64,000 bases of DNA from Lutjanus erythropterus (taxonomy: Eukaryota; Chordata; Actinopteri; Lutjaniformes; Lutjanidae), in NCBI GenBank assembly GCA_020091685.1, contig CM034598.1, positions 17,775,362-17,839,361 on the forward strand. Direction: 5' to 3'. The stretch's first letter is position 1. Every line of letters begins with the position of its first letter. Position numbers and translations under genes: made by a program. Below, one piece after another: positions 52,560-62,590 of this stretch. The notes under the pieces were generated by a model. That model did not search any database and was not told where the DNA came from. It saw only the letters and a list, made by a program, of their open reading frames with translations.

Positions 52560-53001
52560 AGATCCAATCCAACTTTATTTGTAAAGCACTTTAAAACAAC
52601 CACAGTGGACCAAAGTGCTGTACAGAAATCAAATACAAGAATAGATTAAAAGACATAAAACAGCTATATAATTTAAAACAATAAAAATAGAACAATAAAC
52701 AGATAAAAATAAGTATATATCAATAAATATAAATAAAATAGAATAGAATAGACAAAAAAATAACAATACATTCAACATCTCACATGGTGTTAAAAGCCAA
52801 GGAGAAAAGATGGGTTTTAAGATTGGATTTAAAAACAGACAGAGAGGAGGCCTGTCTGATGTGGAGAGGCAGATCGTTCCAGAGTTTAGGAGCTGCTACA
52901 GCAAAGGCACGGTCACCTCTGAGCTCGCACTTAGTCTTTGATAGTAAAATTAGATGAGGCCAGCAGAGAATAGTGTCACTGGTAAATAGCATTGTCATCA
53001 T
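52560..53001 (-). mobile_element. LINE 3' end (jockey/L2/Rex1-type), minus strand
   Basis: The minus strand encodes RGDRAFAVAAPKLWNDLPLH then IRQASSLSVFKSNLKTHLFS and LAFNTM-stop, the conserved C-terminal tail of many fish LINE reverse-transcriptase proteins (RAFSVAAP-LWN-LP--IR, FK--LKTHLF). An AT-rich 3' UTR follows, ending with aaagtgctttacaaataaag-like sequence (plus strand ctttatttgtaaagcacttt). The element is strongly 5'-truncated; upstream residues near MMTMLFTSD are flanking DNA or decayed. Confidence 0.8.
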
Positions 53002-53099
53002 TGCAGTTAAATTATTTTAACTTTATCATCCTCCGTAAAGGAATCTAACCTCCTCAACATGGAATTAAATGAGAAGAGCTTAAAATCATATCAAGATGT

Positions 53100-53672
53100 T
53101 GCACGAAAGGTTGACAAATCCAAACATGAAAATAGGATACACATAGTACCGAACCCTGTACTTTAAGGGTATCAAATGAATTATGTTGTTACTACCGAAT
53201 ACCGATTAATGTTAAATCATTCAGTGCCAAATTTTTGGTGCCTGGAAGTGAATCTAGGGGAGAGAGTATCTTAACTTATAGAGAGAAAGAGAGCTAAGTT
53301 ACCCCCGTGCAGCTTGTTCAAGCCACAGTGAGTCAGGGCAATAGAAAGTATGGTTAAACTCTACCTGATATCATTTGTGCTTCCTCTACGACCCAAACAA
53401 CAGTAAAATGACCTGATGACGGACTGTCAGGCTGAATGGGTGTGGAGGAGAAATGAGGGATGTATTTTGTGTGTTGTGTAAAATGCTCTGAATAAACAAT
53501 AAAAATTTTCTAAATAAATAACAAAGCTGACATTTATAAATTTGGACTTTTTTTTTTTCAACTGAAATTACCTGTTGCTATCACAGAGAGCTTAAAGTAC
53601 CAAAAAAGGTACCGGTACTAAATTCCAGGTAACGGTACCGCATTGGTTCAAATGTGAACAATACCCAACCAT
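53100..53672. mobile_element. hAT-like element, right end only
   Basis: The right end, inverted, reads tatggttgggtattgttcac followed by caccggtacc-like sequence with repeated ggtacc, related to the termini at 23682-24595. The left limit is unclear (tagtaccgaaccctgtactt near 53145). Confidence 0.45.
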
Positions 53673-54139
53673 ACTGAGCAATAATAAGTACTAGGAGTGT
53701 GTGTTTGCGTGTATGCATGGGGCTATGCGTGCATGCAAGCTTTCCAGTATGCTGCCCCGCATGTCACTTCCCCTATGTGGTAAACCAGGAGTTGACATCT
53801 TAATCCATTGTTAAATTTTGACAGAAATTCTCCTGGGCCTACACTTCCGCTCGCACACTCACCCATAGTCATGCAACAGAGATACACACAGCACTCTTAA
53901 ATCTTATACTCGAGACTTACAGAGATGCACTCAGTCACTGAACCTGCAATATTTGGTCAAATTCAATCATTGACCCTGGTTGAGTCGGTCAAACTATCGC
54001 AGCTGGAATCTAAGAAGGGGGAGTAAGTAGTAGAGTGCATCTTCAGAGAGACCTAATCCAGTTCAAAAACCCAGACTTTCTCCCTTTTCAGAATTCAGAT
54101 GTGGCACATACAGGAGTGGCAGTAACCCAGCAGAGCTAT

Positions 54140-54480
54140 CCTCCTCTCAGTCGTCCTCACTCCATGGGATGCTCTCTATTCCTCTCCACAATCTCCTGTT
54201 AGACTAAAAATCAATCCCTTCGCGGAGCAGCAGCCCATTTGTCCTTGGCTTTGACAGAGGCTTGGGTCAATAAAGGCACTACATCGCTACTCCCTCGTTG
54301 GGCCTCCCAGCAAAGCCCCTGCTTGGCACAGCAATACTCTGACTGGCGTTCATGATAGATGGCATAGGCATGTGAATGGAATCACTGGAGCAAGTCGGAG
54401 CTACTGGGCAGCACTGACACATTTTGTTGCCTCTCCTGCTTTTATCTCGTGGTGGTGCATCAGATGGTAAAATGACAGCA
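54140..54480. promoter_or_regulatory. Candidate conserved non-coding element
   Basis: Unique, fairly GC-balanced block including aaaaatcaatcccttcgcgg, ttgtccttggctttgacaga, gcgttcatgatagatggcat. No repeat or open frame. Weakest of the set. Confidence 0.2.
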
Positions 54481-54704
54481 ACTTTGACTCAGCCCTCTGG
54501 ATACCACAGTGGATAACAGCACTCTGTATCTCTGCCGGCAGTTTGCAACAACTTACTGTTGTTGTCTGAATTGAGAAACCAGGGTCAGTAATTCAGTGGA
54601 AACATTTTATGAGCACTACACCATTGTTTTTATTATGAATCTAAGTACAACACAGTTAGCTAGTTAGGTAATTTGTTTTAGCTTCACTCATGAAATGGCT
54701 CTAG

Positions 54705-55080
54705 GGATGACAATGTTGGACTGTAGATCCACAACTTTGCTCCAATCTGAAATATCTCAACAACTACTGAATGGATTTCCATGAAATGTGGTACAAATAT
54801 CCATGGTGGTCAGAGGGTGAATGCTAATGACTCTGGTGTTCCCCTGACTTTTCCTCTACGTGAATGTTTCTGGAGGGATTCCCATGAAATTCGACATGCT
54901 CATTTTGTCCCCCTCGAGATGAGTCACTTTGGGGATCCCCTGACTTTTCTCATCATGATGCCATCACCAGCTCAAAATTTGTCTTATACTTTGGTCTGTT
55001 GCCAAATACCTACCAAACTAATGACAGTACCATCAACCTCAGTTGTACTTTGTTTGCTTGCATCTATCAGAGGCTAACTG
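54705..55080. repeat. Fish dispersed repeat with ~103-base internal period
   Basis: ctgaaatatctcaacaacta then gaatggatttccatgaaatg and tcccctgacttttcctct are wording I know from a widespread fish repeat. Two diverged units start near 54771 and 54876 (each ...tttccatgaaat / tcccatgaaatt... and each ending cccctgacttttc). Confidence 0.55.
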
Positions 55081-55959
55081 GCAAACATTTTTGTTTTTAT
55101 GTCATTCATTTTAGCCAGCAGCTGGCCTACAGTGGTGTGACATCCTGTAGTTTGGCCAGATGTGGGGACAAACGTTGTGTCATTGCCTTTCACAATGAAA
55201 AAAAAAACATTCTGGAGTCTGATTAGACTTAATATGATTAGTGGACTTAAATGTAAAAAATACTGCACAATTATTTTCATATCTGATTTCTCCAGAGAAA
55301 AACTTAATGTGTTATATGTGTTAATTATTCTCATTCACAACCCCCCCTGCAATTAGTTAATTTTTACCTGTGCCCCTGAATTTATATAAATATATTTTTT
55401 ACCTGTTACACAACTTTTTATATTTTCTTTCTTTCAAGTAATATACAATATATTTATTTGCAAATTTTCAAATAAATTGTGCACTTGACAAATACAATTG
55501 TGCAAGCCTGAAATTTATCCTGAGAAACATCTTTTTCCGTTCATATCCCAAGTTTGCTTCAAGTAACTGGATAATTTAATCAGTTTGTATGTAAATATCC
55601 AACTCCATTTTTGTGCATCAACCATGCTTTAAAAACATCTGTTTTTATCTAATTTAATTCATATTCTGCACAGGCAAATAGTAATGTGTGATACAAGCTA
55701 TAATTGACTTGGCTTGACAGAATATTGCCTGTAGGTTTCCAATGAAAATGACATGCTGTAATGATGCTCCACGGATAAATGTGCAGCAAATTTGTCTCTT
55801 TTTACCTTTGAACACCCAGCGTAAACTATGAAAGGTCTTCGTGAGCTGTAGAGCAGCTGCGCCACTGAAGTGCAGCTCTTCTTTTTTTTTTTTTTTACCA
55901 TGTAATACAGACTATTTCTCAGGCAAACTCTGTACCAGAAGTGGCCTTGAATCTCTTGG

Positions 55960-56310
55960 ACTCAGCCGGTGGAGGAGAACGTGTAGCAAACGAGGTCGGC
56001 AAATTAATTTTCTTAGCGTTAATAAAAGACAGCTTAGCCTGACTAAGAGGAACATAATTAACAAAAATCCTTTAATTTACTTGATTGTCCCTTGGATGAA
56101 CATGTGATTTCCTAATTAACCTGCTGCAGCCTACTTCCCTCAATCCCAGTAATGAGCAGACTGGTGAATGCAATCAGCCTGACCCTATCATTATTTGTCA
56201 TGAATAAATGTATGCATCACTGTTATTATCAATTACACGTCCTGCAATATGTAATCATGCAGACATTATGCATATCTATTCAGCTCTGACACTTTCCAAC
56301 ACTGAGTTGC
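55960..56310. promoter_or_regulatory. Candidate conserved non-coding element
   Basis: Many ATTA/TAAT and ATGCAT/ATGAATAA-type cores in unique sequence (ttaattttcttagcgttaat, cctaattaacctgctgcagc, atttgtcatgaataaatgta, tatgtaatcatgcagacatt). It lies about 1.2 kb left of the first supported exon, so it could act on that gene. Inference. Confidence 0.3.
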
Positions 56311-56377
56311 TCATTTAGAAACGTAAGACAGTAGCTTGGCTAACAGATATCAGTCTCCCAACACACAGACATGAGCA

Positions 56378-57171
56378 CACTCTTAGAAATAAAGGTATTA
56401 ACTAGAACCATAAAGGGTTCTTCAGCTTGTCACAGAGGGGAACTTGCTTTGGTATAAAGTGTTGGTTGACCCACAACCCTGTCTACCCAATGGGACAGCA
56501 CCTCAAGGCTGTGGGTCAGACCAACCCAGACATCCTGAATGATATGGCCATTGAGGTCATCCCTCAGAATTTTAGGGGTCGTGACAGACTAAAACGTCTC
56601 CTTCAGTGAGAGGTGTATTTGATTTTACACCCTCAGGGCCACCTCATTGCCACAGCTAAATGAGAAGATGGATTTCTCCCCCTTCCTTTAATTGACTTTA
56701 TTATTGCACCTCAATGAATTTTGAAGTACTTTTTATCTTGTGACACTATTTTAGACTGTTGAATACCATTAGTTGTGTTTTTCTGAAATAACACACATGT
56801 CCCTTTACCAGGGGTTGTCTTTCTGCCCTGGTAAAGACTCAGTTAGAACATGTTGGTGTACCCATAATTTTGAATAAAGGTTTTTTTTTTAAATTTATTA
56901 TCAGAGTGCCTCAGATATTTCCAGACTGCCATCTATTACTTTATATTCCAAGGGTTTTATCTAGAACCCACAAAGAACAAAGGTACAAAGAACCCTTACT
57001 CTGTCTTTCACAAAGGGTTCTTTGAATTAACAGTGTCCTTAAAGCCCCCCCCCTCCCCCCCAAGTCTCAAACCCTTTCTTCAAAAAAAAGGTTTCTTCAG
57101 AAGCAAATTGTTCTGGGTAGATCCTCAGACCTCCAGGAAGAACTCTTTTGGAACCCTTATTTCTGAGAGTG
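56378..57171. mobile_element. Palindromic non-autonomous DNA element with CACTCTTAGAAATAA ends
   Basis: Left cactcttagaaataaaggta and right, inverted, cactctcagaaataagggtt; subterminal ggttctt motifs recur on both sides (aaagggttcttcagc; acaaagggttctttgaatta). It is like a well-known fish element rich in AAGGTTCTT. The middle, 56430-56900, holds a 60-residue open frame (56427-56609, HLKAVGQTNPDILNDMAIEV then IPQNF) that I do not recognise. No flanking duplication was seen. Confidence 0.65.
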
Positions 57172-57516
57172 CGTGAACACACACACACTTCTGACACTGA
57201 GTGGAGTTTCCCAGATTCCCCAGATGATGTCAAAACAGAATAACCTGTCATTTGAGTGAACATTTTGAGTACTGTACAGTCACACTGTGTAAAGTACAAT
57301 ACGTTTAAACAATTCAGCGCAGTGGGACTGGCCCTCTTTAACATAAAGCTCAAGCAGTTGTCAGTGTCACTTCCTATTCTCATAACTTTGCATCATGTGG
57401 CTCCTGGTCTCGGCTACTTCCTCTTTTACTACGAATCAATACTGATGACACTATTTACTTTCCACTTAGTGGAGACTTTGCCTTGTGTGTACAGCAGCCT
57501 TTTAATTTTCTTTTAG

Positions 57517-57675
57517 ACTTTATGAAGATTCGGTCATGGATGGAGACGTGCTGTCTTTGTCATCGTTCTCATCGTTATCATCGGGAACAGAAGGAACACA
57601 GAAAGACACTTCACCAAAAAGTGACAGCAGCCTCCCTCAGAGCCAACAGGAACACAAATCAACTGAAGAGTTATG
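57517..57675 (+). CDS. Exon of a coiled-coil protein gene, Ser-rich N-terminal part
   Basis: The exon is bounded by a pyrimidine-rich acceptor (ttttcttttag) and a GTATGT donor. Only the frame entered after one leftover base works with the next exon: it gives LYEDSVMDGDVLSLSSFSSL and goes on to HKSTEELW, whose last codon TG|G is split across the intron. The stretch is rich in Ser, Thr, Asp and Glu, so probably disordered. An in-frame ATG at 57536 has purine at -3 and G at +4 and could be the translation start, in which case the bases before it are 5' UTR; an out-of-frame ATG precedes it at 57522. Otherwise this is an internal exon. A second open frame (MKIRSWMETCC...) runs through the exon but stops at once in the next one, so it is a shadow. 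Seen: splice sites and phase. Inferred: that it is a real exon. Confidence 0.6.
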
Positions 57676-58010
57676 GTATGTACTCTTATGTTCCACATTT
57701 CCACATACACAGGGGTGGACACAAAAACAGGAACATGTAGTATAATCTCTAACTGAGCCATAAATAATAGCATTAAGCTAAATCAACATTTTTTGTCTGA
57801 GTGTTAACAAATATTAAACGTTATTGAATAAGTGAGAAGGTAATATTTCTTATAGGGATGTTTTATTATACTGTACAGGGTGTCTTTTAACAAGCTTCTG
57901 TAAATATACAGTTTGCGACTAACCAAGCCGATGTCATGGATTGGAAAGTTTCATTCTTACTATAGTCTGATTCATATATTCTAATTCTAGAAAAGCTTTC
58001 AAACCCACAG

Positions 58011-58038
58011 TATATATATATATATTTATATATATATA
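58011..58038 (+). repeat. (TA)n microsatellite
   Basis: Tandem TA with one TTTA interruption, in the first intron of the coiled-coil gene. Confidence 0.9.
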
Positions 58039-58211
58039 AATTCTGCTTCTTGAGTTCCCATTTTCAGAGATGTTCAGATAGTTTAATGAAGAATTTCAGT
58101 CTGATGAGAGGAAGAATTCAGACTGACTACGGAGTTTCCCATGAGGTCATAAATATGTAGGCTTCAGGTCATTATTTCACAATGTCACTACTCCACCATG
58201 GTGCAAAAAAA

Positions 58212-58961
58212 AACACTTGTAAAATGATATGGTAAGGGTATGGAAAGGGTGTGCATAAGACTTCACACTTTTATAAGCGTCTAATGACACCTGTCACAAA
58301 CATGAAGGAGTCTTTATGAATGTTTATAACTGTTGTCATCCACCAAGATTGATCGTAGCCAGTTTGATGACAGGGAATACAGTACCGAGGTGTTTTTTTG
58401 CTGGGTTTTTTTCCCCAGCAGTCAGCTTATTTGGCACTTAGCTCCACGGCTAACCAAGCTAACGCTAGCTGCAGATAACAGTAGACAGTAGTTAGCTTAC
58501 TTTACCTACAAATAAACTAGCTAAACACTGTCTGTCCCTCAGCTACCTCTGTAAGATAAATCACACTGGTACCACTTAACCTGAAGTCAAAGAAATCATT
58601 CATGACATTGTCATAAAATCTTTTGACAGTGTAATTAAACTTAAAGACATTTTTATGACAAGTTCAGAATGTACCACTTCACTTGAGGTCAAGGAAAATA
58701 TTCATGACACGCTTATAAAGTTGCCAGTATGAAAACCCACTACATGTGACAGTTTAATGTAATGTTTGTTCGTAACAGACATCTCAAACAATGTCAGCTT
58801 TACATTAAATATGACATATAAATGACATATTTGTCCAAATTAAATTTAATGACAACAATCATAAACATTCACTCAGACTCTTTCATGTTCATAACAGGCA
58901 TCATGACATGGTTATGGCAGTGACTTGAGTCTTACGCACCCCTCTTCAAATAAAGTGTTAC
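58212..58961. mobile_element. Palindromic non-autonomous DNA element in the gene's intron
   Basis: Left arm (gtgtgcataagac, tgacacctgtcacaaacatg, agtctttatgaatgtttata) and right arm, inverted (gtgcgtaagactc, catgaacatg-type wording, tgaatgtttatgattgttgt), pair over about 130 bases. A direct internal repeat of about 100 bases is present (accacttaacctgaagtcaa at 58571; accacttcacttgaggtcaa at 58673). A block rich in gctaacgctagctgc at 58350-58560 looks inserted. Confidence 0.65.
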
Positions 58962-60584
58962 CAGTGATATCAATTACATAATATCAAGCCATCAACCTGA
59001 AATATCTTATTTTCTATATTATTATGGTCGCTTTTTTTTTTTTTACACAAGTGACTAATAGTCATGGTTCTTACTTAATGTGGGCACACTTGGTAAATGC
59101 CGTGACCACACTACCTACAGAAGTGATTCGTCTGCTTTAAAAATATCCATGTTGAAAGTCCACGCTTCTCTCCCCTGTAAGCGGATTTGACTGCGGCCAT
59201 CGACCAGTGGCACACAGAGACAAATCCAGAGTGATATTTGTCAGAGTTGCCACCAGCAAGAAGGAAAGATATTATCTGCCTCTTTATCATACTGTATGCC
59301 TTGACAGTGAATTACCATATTGCTGCTGGAAGCAGTGGCATTTTGGTGTCCTTCCAAGACGGCATACGATTGAAAACTTTGTGAAAGTGGGTCACACAGT
59401 GTGTTTCGGCTGTCAGAGAAGCTGAAAGAGAAAAGGCTGTGGATCGGGGAGACATGGAACATGGTGTGGTCCCAACAGGATGGCTGAATACACAGTGCTG
59501 ACTTGCCAAGACAGGGTACTGGACACGGGTATGTTAGCATTTTGTGCTCATACTGGCCGCTAAAATTAGGCGTGGGTTCATTTGTTTCAGCCTCTGCCTT
59601 CATCCGACACTTCACAAACTGCAGAAATGTTGGTTCTGTGTGGATGATTCACTCATTAGTGGCCAGAAACAGCCTTCACTAAAGCGCTTTTCTGCCTTGT
59701 TGAACCCAGAGGAATGACAGATAGTACAGAGCGTACATTTAGACAAATATTTTGACTCCGGGTAAACTTTTCTTTCATGTAATAACCCTTCGTGATTACT
59801 ATCTGATGAGGACATGTGGGTTTCACACAAACTGCTGTGTATCCTTTGAAAATAGCGATGAATTTTATGGAGAAATTAATGGCGCTCTAAGACCAGGGGT
59901 TTACAATGTGAGACTGCAAGTCTTCCCTCAAACAAAACTTCTTGAGTAGGTTGTAGGGAGTTCCCAGCAAAAGGAGGGTTAGAATATTTTAATTTTTATC
60001 ACATTTTTTTGAAGTTATTTAAAAAAGGAATATATAAAATATACATACATATATATATAATATAATATGTTAAGGGGAAATCCTTTCAAATTTGGATCTG
60101 TGATCTAATCTGCATCTATTGTCAGTGTCCTTGACATAAAAAAGATTGGGAACCTTTGCCACTCAACAGTTGAGCCAAGATAGCCTTATATAGCTATTTG
60201 ACTTAGCTGCACACCAAATACATAACAAAGGTATTTCCAAAGGCATTTGTTAGTTTCTGAGTCTTGGAAAGTTGACAAAGTAACCCCCCAAACTACTGTA
60301 AGTCTGGTCTGTCTGCTTGACCCATCCATTCATATTTAAGATATTCTATGTGATCTCCTTTTCATAACTAATGTAATATTTTTTTTTATTTATTTCCATT
60401 TACTGAGTCTTTCCTGAATCTATCGAGAGCCCGCCTGGGAAGACTTTCCTCCCACTTTAAGAAGTTGTGCTCATTGATAAAATACAAGAAAAATATTGAA
60501 CACAGTTATACAAGGGCTTTGAGAAGCTTTCGTTAAGTAATAGCAAACTTGTTAATTCCCTCCTTTCTGCAGGGTAGATAAGAG

Positions 60585-61035
60585 GGTTGATACCACTCTC
60601 ATGTCTGCACATAAAAGCAGCCAGTTAGCTTAGCTTACGATAAAGGCTGGAAACAAGGGGAAACAACCAACTTGGCTCTGACTAAAGGTATCAGAATCCA
60701 ACTACCAGCACACTTTATATCTTGTTTGTTAAAACGTCAACAAAAATCAAAGTGTATTTTGTGATTTTACGTGGGGCTGTTATTGAAGGTTGCCAGGCAG
60801 CCAGCAAAAACTACAGTAAAGAAACAGGCCCACACATAATTCCCTGTAAAACCGCAAATTTTGGGGGATTTTCTTGTTTGTTTTTTTTGTTTGGGCCCGT
60901 TTAGCTGTTTCCTGTTTTTATGCTAAAATAAGCCAACCCAAATGGCTTTAGCCTTACATTGAACAGTCAGGCATGAGAGTGGTATCTTCTCATTTAACTA
61001 TTGGCAAAAGGAGCAAGAACATTTCCCAATGTTTC
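60585..61035. mobile_element. Inverted-repeat element, common fish type, in the same intron
   Basis: gataccactctcatgtctgc and inverted gataccactctcatgcctga form the arms, with gttagcttagctta-ataaaggctgga on one side and tttttatgctaaaataagcc on the other. Centre wording (tatatcttgtttgttaaaac; gccaggcagccagca) agrees with a repeat I know as frequent in percomorph introns. Confidence 0.6.
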
Positions 61036-61949
61036 CCTGACAATACAAAGTTTTCATAGAGCATCAGTACCTTTTTACAAATCTGAGAAAATTCTGATGT
61101 ATGCTGAATATAAGCTTTTAATCTCCTAATATGTAACTTTCAGACCTATAGTCATTGTATGTACTGTACGTATATATGTATGTATGTACTTATTCATTAA
61201 TTCTTAATCAACTTGAACCCCCTTGTTTTTGGTATTTTACCAGAGTTTTTAGTTTTTATCCTCTGTCAATTATTTTTGTCCTTTTTGCTCTCTTGGTGTA
61301 CTTGTTTATAGAACATTTCCTTTTTTTTTCTTTTTTTTTAAAGCTCATTAGTATCTTGTAAGATATAGACCTGTGTTGAACAATGGACTATTCATGTTTT
61401 ATTTTGGCATTAAAATAGACCTGCATCTCACCATTTGCACTGCCTTGATTTGAAAATACAACTCTCAAAGATTGTATAACACTGGTTTCTACATAGCAGG
61501 ACACTGTGTGTAAGTGGATGAAAGCATGTGTTTGTGGGGGAGTTTAGCCTTGAGGGGGATGAGAGGTGATCACAGATTGTGATTCTTTATAGTACGCAGC
61601 TCTCTGAGGTTACATCCATTCTACAGTATGTTTGTGCGAGGAAGCCCTGGGGGCTACAAGCAGAGTTGTGTGCTCTTCCCCGAGCAGATTTCCCCTGGGC
61701 TTTAGATCTCTGCTGCCTCCCTGTCAGCTATTCCTTTCAGACGAGACCTCACAACAGAGCTGCTGGAAACTGAGAGCTCGTCTGACTAATTAATCTTTGC
61801 AAATATTTCTCTCCAAGTGGTTCAATAGAAATCAGCATTTTCCAGGGATCATCACCCACATTGTTTCCAGAGGCTACCAATATGCAAACACGTCTGATAG
61901 TAAACAGAGCTTTTGATTGGCTAGAACTGTGGATGCAGAGAAACCTACC

Positions 61950-61951
<2 letters not shown>

Positions 61952-61996
<45 letters not shown>
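61952..61996 (+). repeat. (TG)22 microsatellite
   Basis: Uninterrupted TG run 270 bases before the exon at 62263. The long HTHTHT minus-strand frame is its shadow. Confidence 0.92.
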
Positions 61997-61997
<1 letters not shown>

Positions 61998-62240
61998 TGA
62001 GTGTCTTGAGTGCATAATGTGACTGTGCATGCATGTGTGTGCGTGGGTGTGCATAATAGCTCCGATTTGATTCTGTAAGTGCACTCTATGCGAGTGGGTG
62101 TTCAAAAGTACTCTGACGTACTTCTTTTGTGCGCACATGTGTTTGCTTATTAATGGAAATCCTCTGCTAATGTTCTTTATCATGACTTTATTTATGGCAC
62201 ATATTCTCTGTCTATCTGTGTATGTGTAAACTCTGTATCT

Positions 62241-62258
62241 GTGTGTGTGTGTGTGTGT
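62241..62258 (+). repeat. (GT)9 tract abutting a splice acceptor
   Basis: Nine GT units end four bases before the exon at 62263 and replace most of the usual polypyrimidine tract. UG repeats in RNA are known binding sites for TDP-43 and CELF proteins, and a UG tract at the CFTR exon 9 acceptor controls skipping. An effect here is inference. Confidence 0.85.
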
Positions 62259-62262
62259 ACAG

Positions 62263-62413
62263 GACAGAGGATGTGAGTCCCGTGGATGACAGGCTGCTGT
62301 CCACAGAGGAGCAGGTCACTCTGATCACTGAGAGTATGACTGTCACCTCCACTGACCAGGAGAAGCTGCTGCTGCTCAACAAGAACACGGAGCTGCGCAG
62401 AGTCAACAAAGAG
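62263..62413 (+). CDS. Exon of the same coiled-coil protein gene, TNIP/ABIN-like start of coiled-coil
   Basis: This 151-base exon follows a (GT)9 tract and an ACAG acceptor and ends at GAG|GTACAG. It completes the split Trp codon of the exon at 57.5 kb and encodes 50 residues: TEDVSPVDDRLLSTEEQ, a Thr/Ser linker, then heptad-like LLLLNKNTELRRVNKE. It ends in phase 0, matching the exon at 63966. The joined RVNKE-LMKLNEDWDQVY resembles, from memory, the RKELLEVNQQWDQQF segment of human TNIP3 and SELLEVNKQWDQHF of TNIP1, at the start of the ABIN coiled-coil. ABIN proteins bind A20 (TNFAIP3) and polyubiquitin and restrain NF-kB signalling. The upstream residues do not match TNIP proteins I can recall, so another coiled-coil protein is quite possible. 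The exon is confident; the family is not. Confidence 0.75.
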
Positions 62414-62590
62414 GTACAGGTTCTCTACAGGTCCACATTTGTATTGCTGATGTTGGCAATTACATTTAGTTCTCTCTGAAAACCAGAGGGGGACTGTGGG
62501 CGTTGTGTGAAAACTGCTGCTAAGCTGTGAAGAATCATCATTTAAACTACATTTTTCACAATTATACAACCTGCGCTTGGTGATTTTAAT

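Larger units (their letters stand above)
57676..62262 (+). other. Intron between the two coiled-coil-gene exons
   Basis: GT-AG intron of 4.59 kb. It contains a palindromic element (58212-58961), an inverted-repeat element (60585-61035), a TA microsatellite (58011-58038), a long TG microsatellite (61952-61996) and no further supported exon. The 124-residue minus-strand open frame at 59241-59615 was not recognised. Confidence 0.6.

Noticed and set aside
59241-59615. 124-codon minus-strand open frame
   Set aside because: Overlaps a shorter frame on the other strand, no family recognised, no good splice sites, and it lies within an intron next to mobile DNA.
61749-62183. 144-codon minus-strand open frame with a HTHTHT run
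   Set aside because: Produced by the (TG)22 microsatellite; no protein-like composition elsewhere.
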